Positions 54,010-61,083 of a stretch of 61,083 nt of DNA are shown here, piece after piece (position 1 is the stretch's first letter; every line of letters begins with the position of its first letter). The position numbers and the translations under genes were made by a program. This DNA comes from Bryobacteraceae bacterium (GTDB lineage: Bacteria > Acidobacteriota > Terriglobia > Bryobacterales > Bryobacteraceae), in contig CANGYQ010000014.1 of the NCBI GenBank assembly GCA_947458745.1, positions 1-61,083 on the forward strand, given 5' to 3'. Below the pieces are notes generated by a model. The model saw only the letters and a list, made by a program, of their open reading frames with translations. It ran no database searches and had not been told where the DNA came from.

Positions 54010-56259
54010 CTAGCTCGCGGGGGCCGAGGGGGCAGACGCGACGCGGGAAGACAGCGACTCTTTGATCTTATCCGCCGTGAAGCCCAGTGTGAGCATGCCC
54101 CACCAGGTGGTTTCCGATCCGGACGTGGCGGCCACCGACAAGACCGGGATCAGCAGCGTGGAGATGAAGTAGAACAGTTCGCGCCAGTTCTTGGAATTGT
54201 CGCGGGTGAGGCCCCGGCCGTCCGGTTGAAAGGTGACGCGATCGGGACCGCTGTCGGACCTTCCGGGGGCGCACACGGCTTCGCCGGAGGCCGAAAAGAA
54301 GCAGACATCTAGCGTGTAATTGGCCGCATCGGGGAAGTAGCGGGCGAATTCCCAGCCGCGGGCCTTCACCAGTTCCCGCCCTTCGCGCGCCAGGGTCCAT
54401 TCGCACTGGATCTGCTTTTTGGCCAGCGACGCGTTCCATTCTTCGCGCACCAGGCTGACCCAGAAGCGGACGGTTTGGAACTGGCGGATCTGCCAGGGGT
54501 CCCGCATGACGCGGAACTGCGCGTGGCTGAGCTGGTCCAGAATGTCCTGCTCGAACACGCTGTCGGCGATCTGTTTGATCAGCTTTTGCAGTGCGATGGC
54601 GTTGCGGGTGTTGCGGCTGGAGAACTGGCGTTCCAGGCGCGCCAGCACTTCAGGTGGACGCCCCGTGGCGGCGGCGCTGGTGGGCGTCAGCCGGACGAAC
54701 TCCAGGAGCGCTTCGGCGAAAGTCAGGTCGATATCGGCCCGCGCCAGATCGACGCTGGCCATCCAACGGTCGAAGGAATCCTTGGGTGGCGGGCAGTCTT
54801 CCGGGGCGCCCAGCAAAGGGTGCAGCAGTTCGGCGACGCAATCGGCGAGACCGTTGACGAACGGCTGCTGCCAGACGGTGGCGGGCTGCAGGGCGACGGC
54901 CTGGGCCAGCTTCAGGAAGCGCTCCGAAAGGTCGCGCTTCAGCATTTCGGCGGCTTCGGGCGTGATCGCAAGAATGGTCTCGCCTTCAGCCAGGCTGGCT
55001 TCGGCCAGGGCCAGATCGGTGGGGCGGGGTTCCTGCTTGATCAGGGCCTCTGTGATGATGGCTTGGCGCGCATCGATCCGGGCGTAGAGGGTAGGCGGCG
55101 GGTCCGAGGCCAGCCAGGAACGCATCCGGTGCACCAGGCGGTCCAACCGGTAGGCCAACTCGATGCGCCGCTCCAGTTGTGCCACGCGCTGATCCAGCAC
55201 TTCGGCCAGGGCGGCATAGGTGGGCAGCAGCACCATGGTGCCGGTGCGGACTTCCTCCAACCGCTTCTGCTCGGTCCGCAGGTTGACATAGAGCAACGGA
55301 TCGACGTTGGCGGATACCTCCCGGACCTTCCGGCGGACCTCATCCAGGCGCGCCTTCAACATCTCCCGTTTGCGCAAATTGGGTAGGCTCTGGCTGAGCA
55401 TGAATGACGTGAACGCGCCGATAAAGATCAGCGCGGCGTTCCAGATCAAGCCGCGGAAGGGGCGGAATTGGCCGCGGACCGGCAGATTCCATTCCACCGT
55501 CCGTTGCGTCTCGGTGGTTTCGGGGGAACCTTGTTCCAGGCGCACCAGAGTGAGTGTCCCGTGGCGGTGGCCGCCAGGCCGAAAGTCCGGCCAGCCCCAG
55601 AACCAACGGTCGTGCGCCACGACGTGGATGGTGGTTTCGCCAAAGGCATTGATGTTGAGCGGAGCCCACTTTTCCGGTTCATCACAGGCTGCCGGCGTGC
55701 CTCCGTCGGGAGAAAGGCCGCAGAAGTCCGTTGCGCCAAAGCGGAGGCGGTAGCGGAGGCGGTTGCCGGTGATGGCTTCGCCGGAGCGGTTTTCGACGAT
55801 CAGCAGCGTGCGCTCACCTGGCTGGGCCAGCATCTCGCCCCGGAAGGCACCGCGTACCGCCACCTCGGAACGGACCACCCGCAGGGTTTCCAACAAGGCG
55901 CCGCCGGCATATAGCGGGATGTCGACGACGCCGCGCTGGTTGATGCCGGTGACCTTGACGCGCACCCGTGCGCCGGCTGGGGCCTGGGCGGGCGTGAAGG
56001 TGACCGAAATGGGGAAAGCGACGGGCGCTCCGGTCAACCCCAGGCCCGCGCCAGAGCTGAGTGCGACGGGCGGGCCAGGCTGGCCGGGCACCACCAGTTC
56101 GGTCTCTCCCTCACTGGCCTCTCCGCCCAGCAGCATCACTAGAGGTGGCGGCGCTTCCGGGCGCACCAGCGACACCCACAGCGTGACGGCGGCAATCGCG
56201 GCCAGCATGGGCCAACGCAGCCGGCGGCCCCATGTTTTCCAGAGCTCGGCAAGATTCAT
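54010..56259 (-). CDS. Large membrane protein with coiled coil, function unknown
   Basis: 749 residues from ATG 56259, chosen for the GGAGG seven bases upstream. Layout: a membrane helix at about 15-33 (WPMLAAIAAVTLWVSLV); a beta-rich domain (about 60-255) with FCGLSPDGGTPAACDE; a second helix (about 275-295, LIWNAALIFIGAFTSFML); a long helical/coiled-coil region with RTEQKRLEEVRTGT and many Arg/Glu; and two hydrophobic segments near the end (LFYFISTLLIPVLSVAA, WWGMLTLGFTADKIK). I recognise no family. Divergent from the DUF4159 gene. Confidence 0.75.
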   Translation of the reverse strand: MNLAELWKTWGRRLRWPMLAAIAAVTLWVSLVRPEAPPPLVMLLGGEASEGETELVVPGQPGPPVALSSGAGLGLTGAPVAFPISVTFTPAQAPAGARVRVKVTGINQRGVVDIPLYAGGALLETLRVVRSEVAVRGAFRGEMLAQPGERTLLIVENRSGEAITGNRLRYRLRFGATDFCGLSPDGGTPAACDEPEKWAPLNINAFGETTIHVVAHDRWFWGWPDFRPGGHRHGTLTLVRLEQGSPETTETQRTVEWNLPVRGQFRPFRGLIWNAALIFIGAFTSFMLSQSLPNLRKREMLKARLDEVRRKVREVSANVDPLLYVNLRTEQKRLEEVRTGTMVLLPTYAALAEVLDQRVAQLERRIELAYRLDRLVHRMRSWLASDPPPTLYARIDARQAIITEALIKQEPRPTDLALAEASLAEGETILAITPEAAEMLKRDLSERFLKLAQAVALQPATVWQQPFVNGLADCVAELLHPLLGAPEDCPPPKDSFDRWMASVDLARADIDLTFAEALLEFVRLTPTSAAATGRPPEVLARLERQFSSRNTRNAIALQKLIKQIADSVFEQDILDQLSHAQFRVMRDPWQIRQFQTVRFWVSLVREEWNASLAKKQIQCEWTLAREGRELVKARGWEFARYFPDAANYTLDVCFFSASGEAVCAPGRSDSGPDRVTFQPDGRGLTRDNSKNWRELFYFISTLLIPVLSVAATSGSETTWWGMLTLGFTADKIKESLSSRVASAPSAPAS

Positions 56260-56447
56260 TGGTTCCTCCACTTGGCGCAGTGCATTTGGAGTTGAGGATA
56301 CATTCGTCCGCGGCCGTCAACAAGCGGGTGGTGCGCAAGTGCTTGACAGTGGGCGGGATTCTGATTTGTCAGGATGGGGACTCAGGTTTCGGGCACCCGG
56401 GTTGCCGGTGGTATCCTCGCTGCACGGGTTGTTTTCATGAGGAACCG

Positions 56448-57290
56448 ATGATGGCGCTCCCCGGCCGCCGGGTGATTCTCGTCAGTTTGGGAGGCCTGCT
56501 GGGCCTGGCGATTCTTTATGGGCAACGGCCGTTCCGCGTGCTGGAGAGCATGGAGCCTTACGACAACGTGGCCCTGCCGGCGGACTATGCCGAGAAAACG
56601 GAATGGGTGTTTGGCCGCCTGATGTATCCGCCTCATCCCAATGCCCGGTTTGGCCGCTGGCGCAACCGCCGGGACTGGACGGAAGGCGGCACGAGCTGGA
56701 CTCAGGATTACCCGCGTGCCGACCGCTCATTTTCCATGGCGCTGCGGCGGTTGACGCGCATCCACGTGCGGTCTGTGGAGCAGCCGGTGAATCTGGATGA
56801 TGACGATGATGTGTACAACTATCCGTTCCTGTTTGCAGGCGAAATGGGCGACTGGCTGCTGACGGATTCGCAGGCCGCCAAGCTGCGCGAGTATCTGCTG
56901 CGCGGCGGGTTTTTGATGCTAGATGATTTTTGGGGCACGCCAGAGTGGGACCAGTTTATGCAGAGTATGCGGCGGGTGTTTCCGGACCGGCAGATTGTCG
57001 AGATCCCGCCGGATGACCCGATCACGCGCACGGTCTACACCATCACGGAACGCAAACTGATACCGGGCCAGTGGGGCTTGCGGCGGGGCACGTGGTATCG
57101 CAATGATGGCTCCGAGCCGCATTGGCGGGGCATCTACGACGATCAGAACCGGCTGATGGTGGCCATGCTGTTCAACAGCGATGTCGGCGATGCCTGGGAG
57201 TGGGCTGATGATGCCAGCTATCCGGAGCCGTTGGCGGCGTTGGGGATCCGGTTGGGGGTCAACTTTGCCATCTATTCGTTGACGCATTAG
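56448..57290 (+). CDS. DUF4159 domain membrane-anchored protein
   Basis: 280 residues from ATG 56448, preceded by GAGGAACCG. The N-terminal membrane segment is RRVILVSLGGLLGLAILYG. The rest is a DUF4159 domain: EWVFGRLMYPPHPNARFGRW, QDYPRADRSFSMALRRLTRI, EYLLRGGFLMLDDFWGTPEW, RVFPDRQIVEIPPDDPI and AMLFNSDVGDAWEWADD. Related proteins often sit near MoxR/BatA-type operons; none is here. Function unknown; the fold resembles glutamine-amidotransferase-like domains. Confidence 0.85.
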   Translation: MMALPGRRVILVSLGGLLGLAILYGQRPFRVLESMEPYDNVALPADYAEKTEWVFGRLMYPPHPNARFGRWRNRRDWTEGGTSWTQDYPRADRSFSMALRRLTRIHVRSVEQPVNLDDDDDVYNYPFLFAGEMGDWLLTDSQAAKLREYLLRGGFLMLDDFWGTPEWDQFMQSMRRVFPDRQIVEIPPDDPITRTVYTITERKLIPGQWGLRRGTWYRNDGSEPHWRGIYDDQNRLMVAMLFNSDVGDAWEWADDASYPEPLAALGIRLGVNFAIYSLTH

Positions 57291-57367
57291 CCTCGGCCCG
57301 AGACGTGAGGTACGGCCTGATGTGGGGCCCTGAGCCAGTGGTGCGGTATTCTGGCGTTTTCGCCTTT

Positions 57368-58240
57368 ATGCCAAAACACGCTGTCATTATCGGCCGCGCC
57401 GGGCAACTGGGTACCGAGCTGGTCCGCGAGTTTACGGCCCGCGGCTGGACGGTGACCGGTTTCGACCGCCGAGCCCTGAATATCACCGATCCCGTTGCCG
57501 TGGAGGAGTGCCTGGCCGCTGCCGAGCCCGATGTGGTGCTGAATGCGGCCGCTTACAACCAGGTGGATGTGGCGGAGAGTGAACCGCTGGCCGCTTACAT
57601 GGTGAATGGCCTAGCGGTGCGGAATCTGGCGGTGGCCTGCCGTCAGGCGGATGCGCAACTGGTGCACTTTTCCACCGACTATGTGTTTGATGGCACGGCG
57701 GGCCGCCCGTACCTGGAAACGGATGCTCCCCATCCTTTAAGCGCCTATGGCGTCTCGAAGCTGGCGGGCGAGTTCTACGCCCGGGCGTATGAGGACCGCA
57801 ATCTGGTGGTGCGCACTTGCGGCGTCTTCGGACCCGCCGGACGCCATACGGCGCGGGGCAACTTTGTCGAGATGATGCTGCGGTTGGCCGGGCAGCAGCA
57901 GACGTCCAGCCAGCCGATCCGTGTGGTGGAAGATCACGTCGCTTCGCCCACCTATGCGCCGGAACTGGCGCGGTTGACGGCGGATCTGGTGGAGCGCGGC
58001 GTCACGGGTGTGGTGCATGGGGGCGGGGAAGTGGCGCTCTCGTGGTACGAGTATGCGCGGTTGATCTTCCGTTGCGCCGGGTTGGACCCGGTGTTGAAGG
58101 CGACCAACGAGCGCCAATACCGCACGGCGGCGAAGCGGCCGAAGTATTCAGCGCTGGCCAATGGCGTGGCGGCGGCGGTGGGTATTGCGGCCATGCCGGA
58201 CCTGGAAACCTGCGTCCGCCGTTATTTGGAGTTGCGCTAG
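57368..58240 (+). CDS. rfbD: dTDP-4-dehydrorhamnose reductase
   Basis: 290 residues from ATG 57368. Rossmann-fold SDR of the RmlD type: HAVIIGRAGQLGTELVREF (nucleotide loop), LNITDPVAVEECLAAAEPDV, VLNAAAYNQVDVAESEPL, FSTDYVFDGTAGRPYLETDA, and catalytic Tyr-Lys in AYGVSKLAGE. It makes dTDP-L-rhamnose for surface polysaccharides. The other rml genes are not in the window. The thymidine kinase start follows its stop directly, so they are co-transcribed. Confidence 0.92.
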   Translation: MPKHAVIIGRAGQLGTELVREFTARGWTVTGFDRRALNITDPVAVEECLAAAEPDVVLNAAAYNQVDVAESEPLAAYMVNGLAVRNLAVACRQADAQLVHFSTDYVFDGTAGRPYLETDAPHPLSAYGVSKLAGEFYARAYEDRNLVVRTCGVFGPAGRHTARGNFVEMMLRLAGQQQTSSQPIRVVEDHVASPTYAPELARLTADLVERGVTGVVHGGGEVALSWYEYARLIFRCAGLDPVLKATNERQYRTAAKRPKYSALANGVAAAVGIAAMPDLETCVRRYLELR

Positions 58241-58855
58241 ATGATGGAAGTGATGCATGGGTCCATGGGCTGGATCGAGGTGGTGTGCGGGCCTATGTTC
58301 TCGGGCAAAAGTGAAGAGCTGATCCGCCGCCTGCGGAGGGCCAAGATTGCCCGCAAGCGGGTCGAGGTGTTTAAGCCGCAACTCGACGACCGGTACTCGA
58401 AAGACGAGATCGTGTCGCACTCGGATGCGCGCCTGAAGAGTGAAGTGGTGGGCAGCGCGGCGGAGATTCTGCGGCGTCTGGATTGGCGCACGCAGGTGGT
58501 GGGTATTGATGAGGCCAACTTTCTGGGCGAGGGACTGGTGGCCGTCGCCAGCCAACTGGCCGATTCCGGCAAGCAGGTGCTGATCGCGGGCCTCGACACC
58601 GATTACATGGGCCGCCCGTTTGCGCCGATCCCGGAGCTACTGTGCCTGGCGGAATCGATCACCAAGACGCTGGCGATCTGCATGCGCTGCGGCAACCCGG
58701 CCAAGCACACGCAGCGGCTAGTGGATTCGGGTGATTTGATTGTCGTGGGGGCGATGGGTGCCTATGAGGCCCGCTGCCGCCGCTGTTTTGAGCCGGGCGT
58801 GCCGAAACAGGAGATGTTGCCGTTTAACCAGCCCCGCACCGCCGCGCAATCGTAA
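58241..58855 (+). CDS. tdk: Thymidine kinase
   Basis: 204 residues. Walker A GPMFSGKSEELIRRL, Walker B-like VVGIDEANFL, thymidine-binding GLDTDYMGRPFAPIPELLCL, and the zinc-binding lasso cysteines CMRCGNPAKHTQR and CRRCFEPG. Type II (tetrameric) enzyme of nucleotide salvage. The start follows the rfbD stop with no gap; several ATGs (codons 1, 2, 5 and 9) are possible, and the last, MGWIEVVCGP, gives the usual family N-terminus. Confidence 0.95.
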   Translation: MMEVMHGSMGWIEVVCGPMFSGKSEELIRRLRRAKIARKRVEVFKPQLDDRYSKDEIVSHSDARLKSEVVGSAAEILRRLDWRTQVVGIDEANFLGEGLVAVASQLADSGKQVLIAGLDTDYMGRPFAPIPELLCLAESITKTLAICMRCGNPAKHTQRLVDSGDLIVVGAMGAYEARCRRCFEPGVPKQEMLPFNQPRTAAQS

Positions 58856-58978
58856 ACGCCGCCGGTGTGAATTGCTTGAAGGTGAAACCGGACACACCAC
58901 TGCGGCGTCCCTTTACGCAACGATCTTATGCGCCAGCATCGCTGGTAACGCTAAGATATGAAGGAGGATTAATCAACT

Positions 58979-59875
58979 ATGAGTGACCCGGGCTATCCCC
59001 CCCAATACCCCTATGCCGCGCAAGACGGCGGAGCTGGCACGTCGACCAAAGTGGCCGTGCTGATTGGCGCCGTGATTGCGTTGCTGGCCGCGAATTTGTT
59101 TTTGTACTTCCGCCTGGAAGATGTGCGGACGGATGTAGCCAAGCTGCGCGAAGCCGCTTCGCGCGATGTTGCCAGTGTCCGGGAAGCCGCTGCCGTGAGT
59201 GCGCAAGCCCAGCGCCGCACGGTGGAATCGTTGAGCGATCAGTTGGAAGTGGCCAAGCGCCAGGCCAACATGGCCGCCGGCCAAGCCAAGATTGATGCCA
59301 CCAAGCGCGCCGAAGAACTGGCCGCCAAGCTCTCCAGCGAACAGGAGAAGCAGAAGCAGATGGTGGCGCAGGAGTTTTCAAACGTCAAGGCCAGCGCGGC
59401 CGCCACCGAAACCAAGTTGGGTGAGACGATCAAGACAGAGACCAGCAAGGTGGACGCCAAAGTGGACGCCACCCGCCAGGATCTGGAAAAGACCGTCGCG
59501 GACCTGAAGCGCGTCACGGGCGACCTGGGTATCACCAGCGGCCTGGTGGCCACCAACTCATCCGAGCTGGCCAAGTTGAAGGCGTTGAACGACCGCAACT
59601 ACTTTGAGTTCAATCTGGGCAAGACCAAGGCTCCGCAGCGGGTGGGTGACATCACCATCCTGCTGAAGAAAGCCGATGCCAAGAAGAATCGCTACACCAT
59701 CGAAGTGGTGGCGGATGACAAGACTTCCGAGAAGAAGGACAAGACCATCAACGAGCCGGTGCAGTTCCTGGTGGCCGGCGCGCGCCAACCCTACGAGATC
59801 GTGGTGAACGAAGTGGGCAAGGACAAGATCATCGGTTATCTGGTGACGCCCAAGGTCCGCGAACCGCGCAAGTAG
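58979..59875 (+). CDS. Membrane-anchored coiled-coil protein, unknown function
   Basis: 298 residues with a near-perfect ribosome-binding site (AAGGAGG) upstream. A Pro/Tyr-rich start (GYPPQYPYAAQDGG), one membrane helix at about 22-42 (KVAVLIGAVIALLAANLFLY), a long Ala/Lys/Glu coiled coil to about residue 190, and a compact C-terminal beta domain (FEFNLGKTKAPQRVGDITIL, then TSEKKDKTINEPVQFLVAGA). It is probably an envelope protein with the coil in the periplasm. Family not recognised, though similar proteins occur in other Acidobacteria as far as I can recall. A strong terminator follows. Confidence 0.75.
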   Translation: MSDPGYPPQYPYAAQDGGAGTSTKVAVLIGAVIALLAANLFLYFRLEDVRTDVAKLREAASRDVASVREAAAVSAQAQRRTVESLSDQLEVAKRQANMAAGQAKIDATKRAEELAAKLSSEQEKQKQMVAQEFSNVKASAAATETKLGETIKTETSKVDAKVDATRQDLEKTVADLKRVTGDLGITSGLVATNSSELAKLKALNDRNYFEFNLGKTKAPQRVGDITILLKKADAKKNRYTIEVVADDKTSEKKDKTINEPVQFLVAGARQPYEIVVNEVGKDKIIGYLVTPKVREPRK

Positions 59876-59905
59876 TACACAAAGCGAAGCTGATTCCGCT
59901 CTCCT

Positions 59906-59955
59906 GATTCGGGCCGCCGCCAGAGAAATTCTGGTGCGCGGCCCGAATCGTTTTT
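59906..59955 (+). terminator. Rho-independent terminator
   Basis: GATTCGGGCCGC pairs with the later CGGCCCGAATC, extended by CCAGA/TCTGG around a short loop and followed by TTTTT; 30 bp after the coiled-coil gene. Confidence 0.92.
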
Positions 59956-60043
59956 GCTGATGGAGAGGGCGGGCGGGTGACGCGAATTCCGCAACTTTTG
60001 CGGGCACTGGATCGTCTATTGAGCTGTAGGGAGTACAAGAGCC

Positions 60044-60391
60044 ATGAGATGGATTCCGGTTGGATTGCGGGCCGCTTCGGAGGAAATGGGCTCGTTGACG
60101 GCGTTGGGCGCCAATGGCGTTTCATTTCTGGCCGGAGCTATGGCGCTGTGGAGTCTGACGTCGGGATTGGGTTTGACGCAGTCGTTTGCGGTGGAAGAAG
60201 GCCTCTTCTCCAGTTGGATGGTGTGGGCCATGCTGGCGGCCGCCTTTCACTGGGTAGCCGGTGAAGTGGCCAAGGCCGTGGGTGCCACGCGGATGAGTGG
60301 CCGAGCGTTTTTGCCTTATGGACTGCCGATGTTGGACCGGCGCGTGGTGGCTGTGCCCGTGCGCCTGCACCGGCGTCACGGGTCACGCTAA
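60044..60391 (+). CDS. Small hydrophobic protein, unknown function
   Basis: 115 residues; GGGAG lies about 11 bases before ATG 60044. Two hydrophobic stretches (GANGVSFLAGAMALWSLTSG and WMVWAMLAAAFHWVAGEVAK) suggest a small membrane protein. The basic tail (RRVVAVPVRLHRRHGSR) may be cytoplasmic. No family was recognised; it is possibly spurious but fits its reading frame and spacing well. Confidence 0.45.
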   Translation: MRWIPVGLRAASEEMGSLTALGANGVSFLAGAMALWSLTSGLGLTQSFAVEEGLFSSWMVWAMLAAAFHWVAGEVAKAVGATRMSGRAFLPYGLPMLDRRVVAVPVRLHRRHGSR

Positions 60392-60509
60392 GCCCGCTCG
60401 ATTTTACCCCCCCCGGGTGGCCCGCGCGGCCCTCAGGGGTTTCAGGATGCCGCGTTCCCGTTCCTCCCGGGAATACCGGGCCGCCCTCGTTCCTTGGGTG
60501 CGGCCAGTG

Positions 60510-60533
60510 GAGGGCGGAGCATTCTCCGCCCTC
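60510..60533 (+). other. Perfect 10-bp hairpin upstream of rhomboid gene
   Basis: GAGGGCGGAG pairs exactly with CTCCGCCCTC around CATT. There is no T-run after it. It lies 78 bp before the rhomboid ATG and could be a weak terminator or a leader structure. Confidence 0.45.
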
Positions 60534-60610
60534 GCGGCTGTTCTGCCGATAGAAAGAGAGTGAGGCTGGAAATGCGGCCTCTGTTATCCTGAAATTTCGA
60601 TCCGCTGGTT

Positions 60611-61083
60611 ATGGCATTTTCTAGCCGCTCCTATGCTCCGCGTGGTTTTTCCTCGGGCTCGCTGCCGCCCGGGGTGAAGTGGTTGATGATTGTCAACACG
60701 GCCCTGTTTGTGGTCTATTTCATCGCCACGCAAATGGGCGTGGGCGCCGGGTTCCGGTGGCTGACGTTGATTCCGCAACGGGCGTTGGAAGGGCTGGAAA
60801 TTTGGCGCGTCTTTACCTACCTTTTCCTGCACGACCCGCTGGGCTTTTGGCACATTCTGCTGAACATGCTGACGCTGTACATGTTTGGCGCGGATCTGGA
60901 ACGCCAGTGGGGCACTGAACGTTTTCTCCGCTATTATTTTCTGTGCGGCGTGGGTGCCGGCCTGTGTGTCATTGCGGCCAACTATGTGTTTGGTGATCCC
61001 CGCCAGGCGACGATTGGGGCATCGGGGGCCATCTATGGACTGCTGCTGGCTTTCGGCATGATGTACCCGGAGCGGCCGATTCT
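60611..61083 (+). CDS. Rhomboid intramembrane serine protease, N-terminal part (3' end outside window)
   Basis: 157 residues before the window ends. The frame starts at ATG 60611. After a polar N-terminus there is a first helix (WLMIVNTALFVVYFIATQMG), then IWRVFTYLFLHDPLGFWHIL with the conserved WR motif and HxxxN-type LLNMLTLYMFGADLERQWGT, and finally the catalytic serine motif GASGAIYGLL (GxSG). The catalytic His lies beyond the edge. It cleaves membrane proteins within the bilayer. Confidence 0.9.
   Translation, partial: MAFSSRSYAPRGFSSGSLPPGVKWLMIVNTALFVVYFIATQMGVGAGFRWLTLIPQRALEGLEIWRVFTYLFLHDPLGFWHILLNMLTLYMFGADLERQWGTERFLRYYFLCGVGAGLCVIAANYVFGDPRQATIGASGAIYGLLLAFGMMYPERPI

Overview
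This window looks like a piece of a GC-rich acidobacterial chromosome, most likely from the Bryobacterales / Candidatus Solibacter group. That placement is inferred from gene content, not from a marker tree. It rests on an Oar-like TonB receptor without a SusD partner, a PSCyt1/DUF1549/DUF1553 + DUF1501 pair, PEP-CTERM proteins, a PQQ dehydrogenase with its own cytochrome c, a form II CoxSLM-type hydroxylase and many Tat-type signal peptides. No rRNA genes, IS elements or CRISPR arrays were seen. Both window ends cut genes: a TonB receptor on the left and a rhomboid protease on the right.

Layout. 1-3.8 kb: TonB receptor tail, then a translationally coupled di-heme cytochrome c and PQQ alcohol dehydrogenase. 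4.0-6.6 kb: a TIR / NB-ARC / WD40 STAND protein whose ends are marked by copies of a short dispersed repeat; a third, inverted copy lies just downstream. 6.9-9.8 kb: gamma-glutamyltransferase and, divergent from it, an enolase-superfamily enzyme. 9.9-14.5 kb: the secreted DUF1549/DUF1553 and DUF1501 pair. 14.6-18.3 kb: a 2Fe-2S / molybdopterin / FAD hydroxylase operon in S-L-M order. 18.4-25 kb: an accessory stretch with a heptad-repeat coiled-coil protein, a small two-fold-repeat protein, a PEP-CTERM protein, a TPR lipoprotein and several gene remnants.

24.8-37.3 kb: an integrative element in a tRNA-Arg(TCG) gene. A 75-bp direct repeat (72 identical), made of 36 bp of flank plus the first 39 nt of the tRNA, brackets 12.3 kb that ends in a tyrosine integrase. 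The inferred crossover is the palindromic anticodon loop. Its cargo is a NarL-type two-component system, an alginate-export-type porin, and a tightly packed SulP - DabA - NuoL-like - second NuoL/NuoM-like operon. This reads as a mobile inorganic-carbon (bicarbonate/CO2) uptake module in what otherwise looks like a heterotroph, and it is the strongest candidate for something new here.

37.3-61 kb: mainly housekeeping and ordinary genes. They are MATE exporter, zincin, HrpB helicase, class V aminotransferase, CHRD/PEP-CTERM protein, KDG kinase, a RidA-like secreted protein, YchF, ThuA-like protein, HlyD-type adaptor, 1-Cys peroxiredoxin, tRNA-Arg(CCG), an Aat operon, a large membrane coiled-coil protein, DUF4159 protein, RfbD, thymidine kinase and a rhomboid protease. 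Coordinates were read by eye; homology statements come from motif recognition, not database searches.
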